A stretch of DNA of 64,000 nucleotides from Phoenix dactylifera. Lineage: Eukaryota; Streptophyta; Magnoliopsida; Arecales; Arecaceae. Made by a program: the position numbers and the translations under genes. The DNA is taken from assembly GCF_009389715.1 (NCBI RefSeq), contig NC_052407.1, forward strand, positions 9,768,475-9,832,474, written 5' to 3'. Of the stretch, positions 1 through 12,329 are shown in pieces. The notes under the pieces are model-generated. The model saw nothing but the letters and a program-made list of their open reading frames with translations. It was not told the origin of the DNA and did not search any database. Each line of letters opens with the position of its first letter. Position 1 is the first letter of the stretch.

Positions 1-183
1 AAGGAGGCCTATCCTTAATGGGCACATCATTGTTGCCATTGCCTTCATTAATGAACATTGCAGCCTCCAATTCTGGCTCATCAAGTGAACGATCTGTAAC
101 CACAGGTATGTTGACATTCTCAAATGAATCAAAGGCATGTCCTTGAACATCCCACATCTTGCTCTCTTTTTTCTTGTAATCTT
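1..183 (-). other. Possible coding fragment running off the left edge (unidentified)
   Basis: Read on the minus strand, about 60 codons stay open from near base 183 to the window edge. The text looks protein-like (acidic, low in rare residues, e.g. VVTDRSLDEPELEAAMF). I do not recognise the family. It could be the last visible exon of a gene to the left or a transposon fragment; no start codon or splice site can be fixed. Confidence 0.2.
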
Positions 184-903
184 AACTTCTCCTTGGCAGA
201 AGATGAAGATCAGTGTGTACGTATACCAAATCATCAGCATGTTGTGGTGTTATTTTTTCTTTTCTCATTGAGCATACAAAGAATTAGGTGCTCCAATTCC
301 TCTTATATGTTCCAACTTGAAGAGGAGGTAGGTTGCCCTAATAAAAGACCAACTTTGGAATATGGTTTTAGTAGCCCCATAAACAACTCATCATTGCCTT
401 GGATCCAAAATCCCTCTTATCATTTATGGAGAAAGGATTAGCAAAGTCTTATGAAGCTGTTATTTTTCACTTGTTTTCAGGCACTCATTAATTCAAGTTG
501 CGATAATCCCTATTACAATTGAAATGAGAACTAATTTATGAATAATGATTTTATTAACTTCGTAAAAAAATTGCAACTTAGTAAGTCGAGGAGTTATCTT
601 GTATCAATGAATTTTTCAAGTAGTGTGTTTCTTCTATTGTGCACTTATTTAAGTTAATGGTTTGGCTAATATTCTCTTATGCTATAAATTAGAGTGTTGG
701 ATAAAAATAAACTTTAAAGGAATAAGTATAGAATTTTCAAATTATTAGATATAAATATAATTTAACTCTAATTTTAGAATTTTTTTTTGTTATTTACTTA
801 TTATGGAGAATAATTTTAATTTTTTAAATAAAGTAAACGATTTTATTAACGCCGTAATAAAAAAAATTGGCGCAAACTTAACGGAGCTGCGAGATGCTTC
901 CTA
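184..903. other. AT-rich spacer upstream of NTMT1
   Basis: No gene is supported here. The stretch is AT-rich from about 480 to 860 and turns abruptly GC-rich at about 865, where the NTMT1 promoter and 5' leader begin. Confidence 0.5.
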
Positions 904-964
904 TGGGCCGTTATAACGGCCTGTCATTCGAGCCTCAATCGCTGAACCCGAACAGTAGGGTTTA
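904..964 (+). promoter_or_regulatory. NTMT1 promoter: site II, telo-box and 16-bp palindrome
   Basis: Three signals lie within 60 bases, 75-130 bases upstream of the NTMT1 ATG. A site II element TGGGCC is at 904-909. A telo-box is at 956-963 (TAGGGTTT, the reverse of AAACCCTA). A perfect 16-bp palindrome, GGCCGTTATAACGGCC, is at 906-921 and presents two inverted AACGG/CCGTT Myb-type cores. Site II plus telo-box is the known arrangement in plant housekeeping genes for ribosomal and translation proteins. No TATA box is evident, which fits that class. The functional role is inferred. Confidence 0.5.
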
Positions 965-1036
965 GCGTCCGAGAGTGGGAAAGGTTTCTCCTCATCGTCG
1001 CCTCCTCTCGTTGTCGCTCTCCGTGTCACCGTTGAG

Positions 1037-4000
1037 ATGGACGCCGGCGGGTTGGACTCCGACGGCCGGGGATTCTCGAGCTCCAGGGAGATGTGGAGAG
1101 AAGAAATCGGCATCGGCGAGGCCGAAGGCGGCAGCAAACGCCACGAATGGTACCGGAAAGGCATCGCCTACTGGCAAGTAAGTTCCTCTTTCTCTCGCAA
1201 CCCCCACCCCCCTCCCCGAGGTGCTTAAATCCCCTTCTCACTCACTTCTATTTGAAGGCCGTGGAAGCTTCTGTGGACGGGGTCTTGGGAGGCTACGGCC
1301 ATGTCAACGAGGTCGACGTGAAGGGCAGCGAGGCTTTTCTCAATACCCTCTTGCCCAATCGGTTTGGAACGGAAAGGCGGCATCTTGTAGCTCTTGGCAA
1401 TCTCTCTCGCTCTCCCTGTGCTTTTGATTTCCAACATATTGTTATTTTTGAATTTCTTTACGCTGAAATGGATTCATTTTTAGGGACAAAAGCCGACGAG
1501 GCTTGAAAAAGGAATCTTGTTTCATATGAGAATGATATTTGAAGGAGAGAAAAAAATAAAAATTTTTATTCGAGAACTAGTTTTGTATTTTCTGTTGGGC
1601 TCTTTTGGAAGAACTTCTAAGTTGTCTATCTTCTACGTTTAGTCTCTATGTGTTCGGTGTTCAATTTCTCATTAGTTGGAATTGCTGCAGATTGTGGTTC
1701 TGGCATTGGGAGGGTCACAAAGAATCTTCTTCTAAGATACTTTAATGAGGTGAGATTTTTCATATTGTTAAACTCTTACTTTGTGTACCGTTTAATTAAT
1801 ATAAGGTTACCTAAATTTTGGGCATCAACAATCCATGGAAGGGGAAAAAGAAGGCTACATAATGGAACAAAACTGAACTGTACAATTAAAATGTAATTAG
1901 GGTATACTTTCTCAATTTATATAGCGTACTAGCTGCCAAAATTATGTTGGCGTTCTATGTTGAGCTTTTGAGCTGTTATGGAATCACAATGGAGATTTTT
2001 GGCCTTATGCTATATGAGTTTATAAATGTAGATAGCATTGAATGCCTTATACAAATTAGAAATCAGAGAAAGGAAGTGGAAGAATGTTAAGGGTGCTTCT
2101 AGAGTAGTGCATAAGTTAAGGCATTTGTACAAGGATATTCTGAATGCAAGAAATAGGATAACTATGACTTGAAAACCTCAACATGACATATTTGATGTTG
2201 ATTTGCTTCTTGCAACAGTCAATGAATTCCAGGTGTTTGCGTAGCTGCACAACCTTGAATAGGATATATGTGGTTCTCTTGTGTGTTTATGGTTAGAGGG
2301 TCATGCTTGTCTTACAAGAAATTACATCTCGCAAAAATACGCCATTCATGGATCATCAAACTTTTGTAAAAGAAATAATAGGGAAATCAAGTGAATTTTA
2401 TTGTTCAAATATATAGAACACCCAAAAAACCAACTAGCAAGCCTTTTCTCATCTAGATGGGGTTTGACTGTCAGCTTTATGGAATATGGATATGATTTGT
2501 CAAATTTAGAATGTTTTTAGACTGGTTCTCTTCTTGATGCCAAGACTCAATATGAGTATTAAATAAGTCGAATTTCTGTATGAAACACATTTGGGCAACA
2601 GGGAAGTTCACCCTGAAATATAGAAATCTGTTTTCAAGTCGAAAACTTAGTTTTTAACTATGCAGTATGCATTCATGCAACCATTAAACCTTTGGAGATT
2701 TATAGGATGATAAGGTATTAAAGGAATGGGGCAAGCCATATAATTAAGATCAGCTCAAAGAAGATGGCAGGACATTGGTGTTAATGTCATGTCATAAAAT
2801 GTTGAAAAGAAGATTAGTTTTTTAACCAACATATAGGACCTGCTCTGCTAGTATTTCCCTAGAAGTGAATTCCATTCTAGAGAAATGTTGAAGTACTTTC
2901 TAACGATATTTTGGTTTTTGCTTGCCCTTGTTTGTTGGCTTGCACAAGATGGAGTCTTGTGCTTGAAGATGCCAGGTTTGATACAACATATAAAACCTTG
3001 ATAAAGTTTTTTTTATTTCAATCCTTTGGGCCAAAGTGGTGATTCATACCCTTCTCAATGGATGATGTCGCTTTTTGATAATCTAAAATTTGGTTTGTGT
3101 CTCAGGAGAAAAGGAAGCGGAAGGGAATATTTTTCATTTCCTTGAAGGGTTGAATGGACTAATTTATTTGAGACAACTGCCCCATCAGATCCTTCTGTCC
3201 CATTTAACCAAATTATTGTTTTGGATTGCCAGTCTTTTTCTTTTTTTGTTTCGTAAAAGTGGTGTATAGAGAAACTGGGGAGTTGAAAGAAATCAGCATT
3301 GAGACATAGAGGCGATGGTAGCAGGTATAGAAGATCTAATAAAAGGTTCTGCTAGTCTTTCATAAACTAGAGGAAGAGTTGATCTCTGAATTTCTAGGTG
3401 TGAGATGATTGGGTGCATTGAAGGATATGTATGGGGTAGTCATGAATAAGAAGCAAATTATGAAAAGGCAAGTTAAGTGGTGGGGTCTAGTAATACTTGT
3501 CTCCTTTTGATGCCAAGAGCTTTGCTTGTGATATCGCAAATGGTTGGGCCAATTAAATGACAAAGTTGCAGAGGAAGCTAAGAAATAAGATGTGCCAATA
3601 GGGGATATCTTAATAGTAGGATTAATACTTTTAAAGTTTGCAATAAAAGTGGAAGTTTTACCAGAATATTTCAGAGTAATGAACAAGGTTACTATCTTGA
3701 TAAAACAAGGATGATACCTGTGGCTGCGTTTAAGCAAAATGAAGTGGTAGAAAGTGCTTAAGGCTGCTGGGCCAATTGATTTAGCAGCATCAGACTCTGT
3801 ATCAGAGGTGGTGAGGTTTGGATTGTTATATTTCAAGTCATTTTAGAATATAGAGAAGGAAAACAAGATCTTGTCTTTGGAATTGAGAAGGGGGAGTGTA
3901 AGGAGAGATTAGAGGCATAATAGGGGAATCTCAGTGCCATTAAGTTGACCTTATGAAATATACATGGACTAAGGTAAAGAGTACAGAGAGATAAGAAGCC

Positions 4001-7000
4001 TATCTTTCTTTCCTTTTTTTGATCAATTATATCTGGTAAACTAACTGGGAATTGGCTATGAGGATTTGCACTTTAAGTTTGTGCATATATGCACTTGGTA
4101 GGTGAGGTTAGGTTCACTGTGACTGTGTACACTAAAGAAACAGCTTGTTGTTGAAAATGTCTTAAAAAGTGGATTGCTTTACTTGGGTCCTATTCTTGGT
4201 TTATAAGCTTCATGATTCAAGAATTTGTTTTTGTGTCTGCACATGCATCATGCCATTCTTTTGTGGTGTAATTTGAGGGACATGCTTGAGGTGACCTTTG
4301 CATTTTTTTTTCACCTCAAATGTTTAAGTTATGGGATGCCATTGACAGAGGAATCCCTTGCCTGGACTTTGCCATCTCACACTATTGCCTATTTCAAAAT
4401 CATTGTGTGTGTGTGTGTGTATATATATAGATATAGATATAGATATTTGAAGATTTAGATTTTGTTCATATATATTTCAATAGCACCTTTTTACAACTAT
4501 TACATGTGATACTAATGGATGAAATCAGGTAGATCTTGTTGAGCCAGTGTCACATTTTCTGGAGGCTGCTCGTGAAAATTTAGCTCTTGATGGGGATTCT
4601 GAAAAAGATGCTCACAAGGCTGTAAATTTTTATTGTGTCCCTCTTCAGGTTATATATTTTCTTTTGCATATAGTGCTTGAATTACGTGTGTTTGTCATTT
4701 TGCCTTTGAAAGTCAATTGTTTGATTGTACAGGAATTCACTCCAGAAGCTGGCAGGTATGATGTGATATGGATCCAGTGGTGTGTAGGACAGCTTCCAGA
4801 TGATGATTTTATCTCATTTTTTAAGCGAGCAAAGGTACGTAAGTCTTGGGATATGTCTCACATGTTCATAGTTTTGTTTTCTGGATGTTCTGATAAAGTG
4901 CATTTCCTTTTTACTTTCTGGTCAAGCTGTACAAAGCACTAGTTTGTTCACACAAGCACACATAGGCAAGCACACCATGCACAACAGCATGAGAGTATTG
5001 AAAATTGTTGTTAAAATCTTATGATATATGATCGGGATATTGTTAACTGGCCCTAAAGGATCTCTTTCACATCCTTGGATCAGGATTAATCAGGATCATA
5101 ACATTCAGACTCGTATCGTGGATCATACAATTCCTTGTATCAGAAGATCCAGTTGGATCATGTTATTCCATTAATAAACCTTGTGGAAATCCCTTCCTTA
5201 TAATTTTTGACTCTATGGCTTTCACAATTATTTATTTATAACAAACATTAAACACATGAAATAGCAACCCTATTAGGGTATTTAACTACAAAAAGTAAAG
5301 AAAAAGAAATCTTGGAGTCTGTGAAATTAAAAGCAAGAGAAAATTCTTGAATTCTTACAGCCATTTGCTAAAAATCTGATATTTTTTAGAAAAAAATCTA
5401 TTTTAAAAATATACGTGAATATATATATTTGGAAGTGATTGTATGCATGCATGTATGTTTGTACGTATATATGCGCGCGCGTGTGCGCGCACACACACAC
5501 ATATATATATTTATGCACATATGTATGTATTTATGTATGCATGTGTGTATGTACATAGACCATAAGATTTATGTATAATCAGTTACTTAACTATATCCTA
5601 AGCATATTACGCAAGAAAACATCAATTAAACAACTTGTAGATATTATCAACTCCTTCCACATAAGACGAACTGTCAGTAGCATATAAATAATTGTCAACA
5701 TTATATATTAACAATAAACTGCAGAGAACCTATTAGTAAAAGTAAAATATTTTCTTAAAAAGTGTAAAAAATATAATATATTAGTTTTGGGTTGGTTTGG
5801 AATCAGATAGGCTCACTTGGTGATCCATATTTGAAATGGTTATACTTTTCAATCCAAGCCTAATCCAAATTATCTTGTTTTGGATCAGACCTTGTCATTT
5901 TTGGGTTGGTTCCTTGATGGAAGTGGAAAATCAATCCAGTTGCACCCTGATAAGAAAAATAACTGCAACAGTAATATTTGGTAGTGACATAATAGAAGTA
6001 GATAAATTAAGCACATAAAATTGAAGGAAAATCCATTTTTGATGGTCAAAGACCATAGATTATTATATAACTTGCTTCGGGCTAGTTTAACGGCAGCCAT
6101 ATGTTGCTAAATCTATTTCAGGCTTGAATTTGAACTCTTCTGCAGACCCTAGTTGCTCAGTCCAGGCCTGAACTTATGGTCCTTGAGCTAGTATGAGCCT
6201 GTTACCATCAGTAGTTATGCATGTAAATTTAATCACTTTGTGAATTGTATTCTTATGTTTATACATCTTGTAGTACATCATCTGCACTTGTAGGAAACAT
6301 GTCCTTACCATTTTTGACATAAGTTCCAATTATATATAGTCATTATTGTTTTTCTCTCAACTCCATAGCTAATGCTAAAGGGAATTTTTCAAAATTTCTT
6401 TTTCATGTATTTCCAGAATAATTAATGTGCAAACAAACTCAAGATGGTGCCCAAAGAAATGTTGGAAATTAATGATAGTAACCTAGTAACCTAGATGAGT
6501 CCAGAACTTGAATTCTATGGAAAACAATTTTGAGCATTGGCTAACCATAACTATCCACCTTTGCCCAAATGTTTGGTTTTAGCTTTATGGATCCTTATTC
6601 CCTTAAGGATCCATATCATGGTTTGTCATATTTTCTACAAGTGGTTGTCCACCTAACATCAACACTCCACCTTTCTCATCTAGAATTGGGACTGGCGTTA
6701 GGTAGGGGTTTGATCGAGCTAATCTTAATTGAGCTTGGGTCTCATAAAGCATGGTTTGGACTTCACTTCAGGCTTAAACACTGAGATAAAGCTTGATACA
6801 CTTACCATTATTTCGAGCTCAATTCGAGCTTAATTTCAAACTGAGCCAAACATGAGCCTAATTAATCAGCTTGATAATCTCAAATTGAGCTAAAATCAAT
6901 TCAATCTTTGTTCAAGCCTGCAGTAGCTTTTAATTGATTCCAAGAATAAATAGAATACACTGATGAAAGCTTACATTATATGCATAATATACATGATATT

Positions 7001-10000
7001 CATAATATAGATATATTCGAGCCTTATCGAGCTGGGTCATTTGGCTCAGATCGAAATTATTTTTTATCTTGTTTTGTTTGTTCAAGCTTGATTTGAGTTT
7101 TTCTTGAGCTGACCTTGAGCTGAACACGAGCTGCTTGGTTTCAAGCATGGGATTTTGACATGAAGGTTTTGAAACTCTGAGACTGACTTAACTAAGCTCT
7201 CTTAAATTAAGAAAATTCAAAGTATTCTTCCGAATTTCGTACAATGTATTATTGTCACTAGAGGAAAGTTGCAGACTGCAATTACTCATTGAGTGATTTT
7301 CTTACACACTTTAAATTACACCTTAGGACCTGAAGTGGTTAAATGCTGTCAGGGTCAAATTCCTAGTTCTCCAATTTTGGCATCGTTGTGTACTGAAAAA
7401 GTTTGGGCTGACTTGAAGCTTTTCCAACAGTATGAATGCATGTCTTATGTTCTTTCTTAAACCTTGGTTTCTTGTTAATGCTTTCTTTTAAACACTTTTT
7501 AAAATCTCCATACTTCTCAAGAACTCTCTCAAATTGCTCTTTATTGTGCACGTAGTTCTTAGGTTTGTAACTTGGAAGCGAAAGCAAGCATAGGCGGAGT
7601 ATGAAATGTTGAAGAGTCATGCTTCTTGCTTTTCTGTAAAATATATGAAAGTTTAAATGTGCATTCTTTCATCAAGCTGGTGGATGGGGCACCCTGTGGC
7701 ATTGGGGCAATCTAGCAATTTGAGCTTAAGAACTATCACCTTCTTGTGTTTCTCTTCTTTTCTGTTTTGTAGTTTTAGCATATCACTTTTCTTTTCTTTG
7801 CCTCCTTCCCCCCACGGCTTGGCCCATCTTGATATTGTTTGTCCTCCTAATTTATGACTTTGGTGCCCCTTTATTTTGGGGGTTTTAGATATAAGGCCAT
7901 AATCCAATTTCTGCTTGTTTTGCTTCAGATTTTACAAACGCATGAAATTGATGGACACACCATCTATTTTCCTTCTTTTTATATTCAACTATACATATTG
8001 AACCTCTGTATGTGAGAGCTCCTTTGTTTTAAATGCTTATGCTAATCATTTAAATTGTCAACATGCGATGCTACTTGTTGATAGAAATGACTTCTTCACC
8101 AGTGCTCTGCTATGAAAAAATCACAGTAAGGAGAATATAACAATAGCATACTCCCCAAGAAGTCATGCTAACTAGGCCCAATTTAAAGATCTTTTTTTTT
8201 GGTCAAAAACCATAAATTCAGGTCCAAAATTAGAGGACCTCTATTATAGTCAGAGCAAGTTAAGATGGAATAATGCTTTTCGACTATTGGAAATTCAGCT
8301 TTTCATGTCTATTGAACTTGACATGTACAGTACTTGCCTTTCATTTATTTACTTTCAAATAATTGTGACTTTTATCCTCTTTTGTTCTCCTGTCCTTATG
8401 AGGTTTTCCTTTTGTAACTTCCCTATAGAAATTGTTGGCTTTCTTATTCCTCTTTTGAGATGTGTTGGCTTTTAGGTTCTTAGATATGCTTTAATTTTGA
8501 CACTGCTACATGTCACTAATCAATTATTGGTTGGAACTTGGCAGGCTGGCCTCAAACCTAATGGGCTTTTTGTCGTCAAGGAGAATATTGCAAGAAAGGG
8601 TTTGATCTTCATCCTCCCTCTCTCCCTTCTCATATATATGTATAGTAAATATTTTATTAAGAACCTGACTAACAACCAAAGAGGGCACTTTTAGTGAATA
8701 CAAGAAAAGAGCAGTTTATATTTTATAAACCAAACTATTTAATAATTTGCAATATATATCAGAGATGTTAGAACCAAAATTATCTAACTAGGAATAACAT
8801 ACAAGCTACAGTTCTCAGACAAATGTTCTAGATGCTCATAAATTGGATCAGAAATATTTCTTGCCTATAAAATGTCTAATGCATGGTTCTTTCTTGTTAA
8901 ACTTACATCAGGTTAATGTAGTAAAATTCTAGTACTTGTAAAATATGAATCACTTGTGCATCTTTCTTTTGGCTCGTTTTATTATTTTTTTTTTTGAGTA
9001 AGAAATTTTGCGTATTTTGTTCAGTAGTTTGTGGCTTCACAAATTATTTCATAAACTAATTACAAATTATTCACAGTTTATTCTGGAACACTGTAACTAG
9101 TTCATGACATACTCATAGATCATCGACTCATGTAATACATGACATTCTTACTATGGCCATTCTTGTCTTCACATGTATTAGCACATGATATAACATTTCT
9201 TTATATCTATTTGCCTTTTTTTTAAAAATCAAATTTTAGCCTTTTACTTTTGGAAATCTCTTATTTTTCCAAATGAAGTCCATTTTTTTGCCAAGTTATT
9301 CTTTTGTTCTGAATTTATATCAATGTTCCATTTCCGACTATCAGGGGTTCTATCTTCTAAAAATTCTACTATTGAAGCAAAGCATGTACTCACATAGCTG
9401 TTCATTTTGTTCTTTTGATTGCCAGCAGTTTGTGACAATTCCAGAACACTTTTTCCAATCCTGGCAGTCTCGTTCCTCTTATTCTTGGATGTCTCATAAA
9501 CACAGGACTGCTCAACAGTCTACAGATTACCTTTTTTAGGAAAGAAATTCAAATTCGGTTTTTTCTGTTAATTCATCAGTAAACATTTGAGATTCTCGAT
9601 CTTAGCAACCTGTTTTGAGCAATGTGTTTGCAGTGCTGGAAGCTAATGCTGTTTTCATTTGTTGGATCTACTTCTTCATGTCTCAGATATTGATTTATTT
9701 CTTTATCATGTACTCTTTTCCAAGTCAAGGTAATCTTGAAGGGTTGCTTCTTCATTGCAATTTTCTCAGCAGTGGGAACAAATCGTAGGTCAACAAAGGT
9801 AGTAACATAGGATAAGTAGCCTTGAATTACAAAAGTAAGATTTATGGATCTTGGAGAAAATTTCATAATTTATTACAGGTCTAAATCAACTAACGATGCT
9901 TTTGAACTGATGTTGGTTTCATTGTCTTATAACCATTGACTTCTCAAGATAATTATTTCCCAATGCTATCGGTTTTTTCTGAAATATGGGCCATTATATA

Positions 10001-10788
10001 ATTGGGATGAAAGCTGGTGATTTCTGGAGGATTATCAAATGGTACCTATTTGATATATTGAGTGCACAACTTTGCCCCTTGGAATATCACGTGCTTCTTT
10101 ATTATGAAACAACCATATGTAAATGTTTGTGTATGCACCATCATTATCTCTTATTTGTGAATAGCTGATTGTCTGTGACAGCAACTGAGAACCATAGGTA
10201 TGCATCCTGTCGAGTAAAGATTTATTCAACTTTTAAGTGTTCCTAGTTGATGATCGAAGTACTGCACCGGTTTTGGATTGACTGGATTACATATTATTTT
10301 GATTAAAATAAACACTAATAGGAGACTAATGTAAAAGGTTTCTCCTTATTTGGCTTTTCGATGTGAAGTAGGTTGTCAGGGTTGAGAGTATTGCTGCTTA
10401 TCAAATACATAATCCAAGCATGCTCTGATTCCTATTGGTGCTTGTTGCAGGATTTGTATTGGATAAGGAGGATCATAGCATCACTAGATCTGATTTATAC
10501 TTTAAAGAGCTTTTCAACCAATGTGGACTCTATATCTACAGCACAAAGGTATGGATACTTTTTACTTTTAGGCAATGGGCTGCCAAAGTTTACTACAGAA
10601 TTTGCTCTGAAGTATCCAATTTTCCAATTAATCTTTGAATATCTGATGTTCTGCTCTAGGATCAAAAGGGTTTCCCGGAGGAGATATTCCCTGTGAAGAT
10701 GTATGCATTGGTAACCGAAAAGCCAAAAGTTGCTAGCAATCGCAGAGCCAAGACGCAGCGACATAAGCCTGCTGTGATCAAGTCCTGA
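1037..10788 (+). CDS. NTMT1: Alpha N-terminal protein methyltransferase 1 (NTMT1/METTL11 type), 8 exons
   Basis: SAM-dependent enzyme of the family that methylates the alpha-amino group of proteins starting X-Pro-Lys/Arg after Met removal. Exons read as 1037-1177, 1258-1396, 1691-1749, 4529-4648, 4733-4834, 8545-8599, 10451-10548 and 10660-10788; they join in phase to 843 bp, 280 aa plus TGA. The start MDAGGLDSDGRGF matches the plant family N-terminus as I remember it. SAM motif I, DCGSGIGRVTK, is around residues 93-103, followed by YFNEVDLVEPVSHFLEAA; motif IV is DVIWIQWCVGQL; the C-terminal half has KEDHSITRSD. Human and Arabidopsis enzymes have His where this one has Gln (WCVGQ). All introns are GT-AG except intron 2, which is GC-AG. 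Exon 8 ends with a basic tail rich in Arg and Lys. Likely nuclear/cytosolic and constitutively expressed. The family call is firm; exon borders are by eye. Confidence 0.9.
1397..1690 (+). other. Intron 2 of NTMT1, GC-AG type
   Basis: The reading frame needs phase-1 joining of ..VAL-G to AT-TGT-GGT (Asp-Cys-Gly). The only donor that gives this is G|GCAATC at 1396/1397, paired with the acceptor GCTGCAG at 1690. No GT donor nearby keeps the frame. Confidence 0.65.
3100..3990 (+). mobile_element. Degraded LINE (L1-type) fragment in NTMT1 intron 3
   Basis: At about 3950-3990 a plus-strand frame reads NIHGLR followed by an RVQRDKK-like stretch. This is the hallmark start of a plant LINE ORF2 endonuclease (usual form SWN-I-x-GLG-x-x-KR), with the Trp replaced by a stop. 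The text upstream would be the end of ORF1 but is too decayed to assign. The limits are rough. The rest of the 2.8-kb intron (1750-4528) shows nothing else I can name. Confidence 0.4.
4403..4447. repeat. Compound microsatellite (GT)n(AT)n(AGATAT)n
   Basis: An uninterrupted GT run passes into AT and then into GATATA units, inside intron 3 about 80 bases before exon 4. Confidence 0.85.
4835..8544 (+). other. NTMT1 intron 5 (3.7 kb), repeat-rich, no gene seen
   Basis: Contains an alternating purine-pyrimidine tract at about 5405-5560 (TGTA/TGCG/CA/TA dinucleotides, a candidate for non-B DNA). Two stretches rich in GGATCA/TTGGATC words lie at 5040-5170 and 5780-5900. At about 6690-7145 there is a diffuse repeat built on GAGCT/AGCTTGA words, a widespread plant repeat type. 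No open coding segment is supported. Confidence 0.5.
8087..8166. repeat. Inverted repeat with 10-bp perfect arms
   Basis: ATGACTTCTT at 8087-8096 is mirrored by AAGAAGTCAT at 8157-8166 with a 60-base loop, within intron 5. It could be a tiny MITE remnant or a chance hairpin; no target duplication is clear. Confidence 0.4.
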
Positions 10789-11790
10789 CACTTAAGAAAA
10801 ACCAGAGTGAGTGTATAATTATGCCTAGTTTCCATCTGAAAATATGCCCTTGGGAGTCATGTTGCAGAGTTGCTAGACTATTTTTCATCCCTCTCATCTA
10901 TATTAATTGTGTGCATGTGTCTGCCTATGTCTTTCATATGCCGGCTGCTTTTGCAGTCATTTAATCTTTAATATCATTTAGGATGCTAGATGAATTAATG
11001 TTGAGTTCCTCAATTGATATCATGCATCAATGCATCAGAGAGCACATCTTGTTGGCAGTCAGAGGGATGTAAATGGTTGTTTGAAGTCTCAGCTATCGAA
11101 CCTGAAGATTGCTTCATATTGATCCGGTAGGTCGAAGTCCTGTTGAGGTCGCTGTTGAATTGCTGGTGAGATAGCAGTCTAGCTAGGAAACTTGGTGATC
11201 TAATTAAAAAACTAACAGAGTTTTTATCATGAACTTGATCCAACATTGTGAAGTTTCTGAAGTTATTCATTAAGAAGTACTTTCACATTGGTATTCTGTT
11301 TTTTAGATTTATATGATTGTTGTTAGAAATTTATAATGCCTACAGTTTTGTGTGCTTCTCTACTGTACTTGCACGTGCATTGTAGCCACCAAGAAAAGCA
11401 TTTTCAAATGGCAAACTAACCTAAATTTCGAACTTCTAGTATTTAGTTCGGACTTCTAGTATTTAGTTCAAATGCGAAAAATACTTGTCTACCTGCCATT
11501 GAGATTTGACAATATCTATAAACGGTCTTAAAAGGTGCAAGATTGCCTAGCTCTTAGTGTAACTTCATGCGTTTAAATCATTGAATCCCATTTCTATAGG
11601 CAATAAAATATAGACCAAGTTCTTTTTAAATTGTTTAATCTAAAAATTTGGCACCGCGACGAGAACCGATACTTGCTGTAACACCAACGGCCATGTAATT
11701 AACCTGTAGGAGCTTTCAAAAAATAGATAAATTGATGCATGATACCTATAAGAATTGTTGTGGAATTATTGAGCTAGAAAGATATAAGAG
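10789..11790. other. NTMT1 3' region and spacer
   Basis: Holds the presumed 3' UTR (no exact polyadenylation site fixed) and AT-rich spacer. At about 11435-11472 a short direct repeat occurs (GAACTTCTAGTATTTAGTTC next to a near copy). No gene is seen. Confidence 0.4.
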
Positions 11791-11794
11791 TTAA

Positions 11795-12061
11795 GGGTGC
11801 ATTTGGTTCACAGTCAGAATTATAATTGGAATGGATTAGAATGAAAATGTATTTTTTACTGTATTTGGTTTGTGGGTGGAATCAGAATTAAAATGAGATT
11901 TGAATACTAGATAAGAGTTGACATTAAGTTTTAGAGGATTGGGACATTCTCATTTCTTTCTGAAATTGGAATGGAATCCTTCATCTCTTTCCAATCTTTC
12001 AGTGGGAGTCATTCATTTCTATTTTTATTTTGGAGCCCAGCTGTCTCTAACCAAACATGCC
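11795..12061. mobile_element. MITE, PIF/Harbinger (Tourist)-like
   Basis: About 267 bp. The ends are inverted: GGGTGCATTTGGTT on the left and AACCAAACATGCC on the right (reverse: GGCATGTTTGGTT). TTAA flanks both sides (11791-11794 and 12062-12065), matching the TTA/TAA target site of PIF/Harbinger. The interior is AT-rich with repeated GGAAT/GAATT words and no coding capacity, as usual for this type. Confidence 0.7.
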
Positions 12062-12144
12062 TTAAATATCTTAAGGGTGTTGTAGGCCAGCTGCCTTATA
12101 CAATGATTAATGAGAGGAGCTGCTTAGCTTTTACTTAAAAGAAA

Positions 12145-12329
12145 GAGCAATGTTATGATAACTTCAAAAAATCATTTGAAAGAGTCACTGGAGGGGCTGG
12201 ATCAATCACTTTGTTTCATTAAACAAAAATGCTTTCGTAACTCAAAGACAACTCAAAAAAATCATTCAGCTGGAGGTGCAAGGTGGGAGGCCAGTTGAGT
12301 GACTTTTTTGAGTTACCATAGCATTACTC
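12145..12329. mobile_element. Short MITE-like inverted-repeat element
   Basis: The termini GAGCAATGTTATGATAACTT and the reverse of GAGTTACCATAGCATTACTC agree at about 15 of 20 positions. Each is followed inward by a TCAAAAAA-type subterminal word. The interior has no coding capacity. The superfamily is uncertain because no clean target duplication is visible. Confidence 0.5.

Noticed and set aside
3360-3836. 158-codon minus-strand frame in NTMT1 intron 3
   Set aside because: No family resemblance; it lies antisense to the LINE relic.
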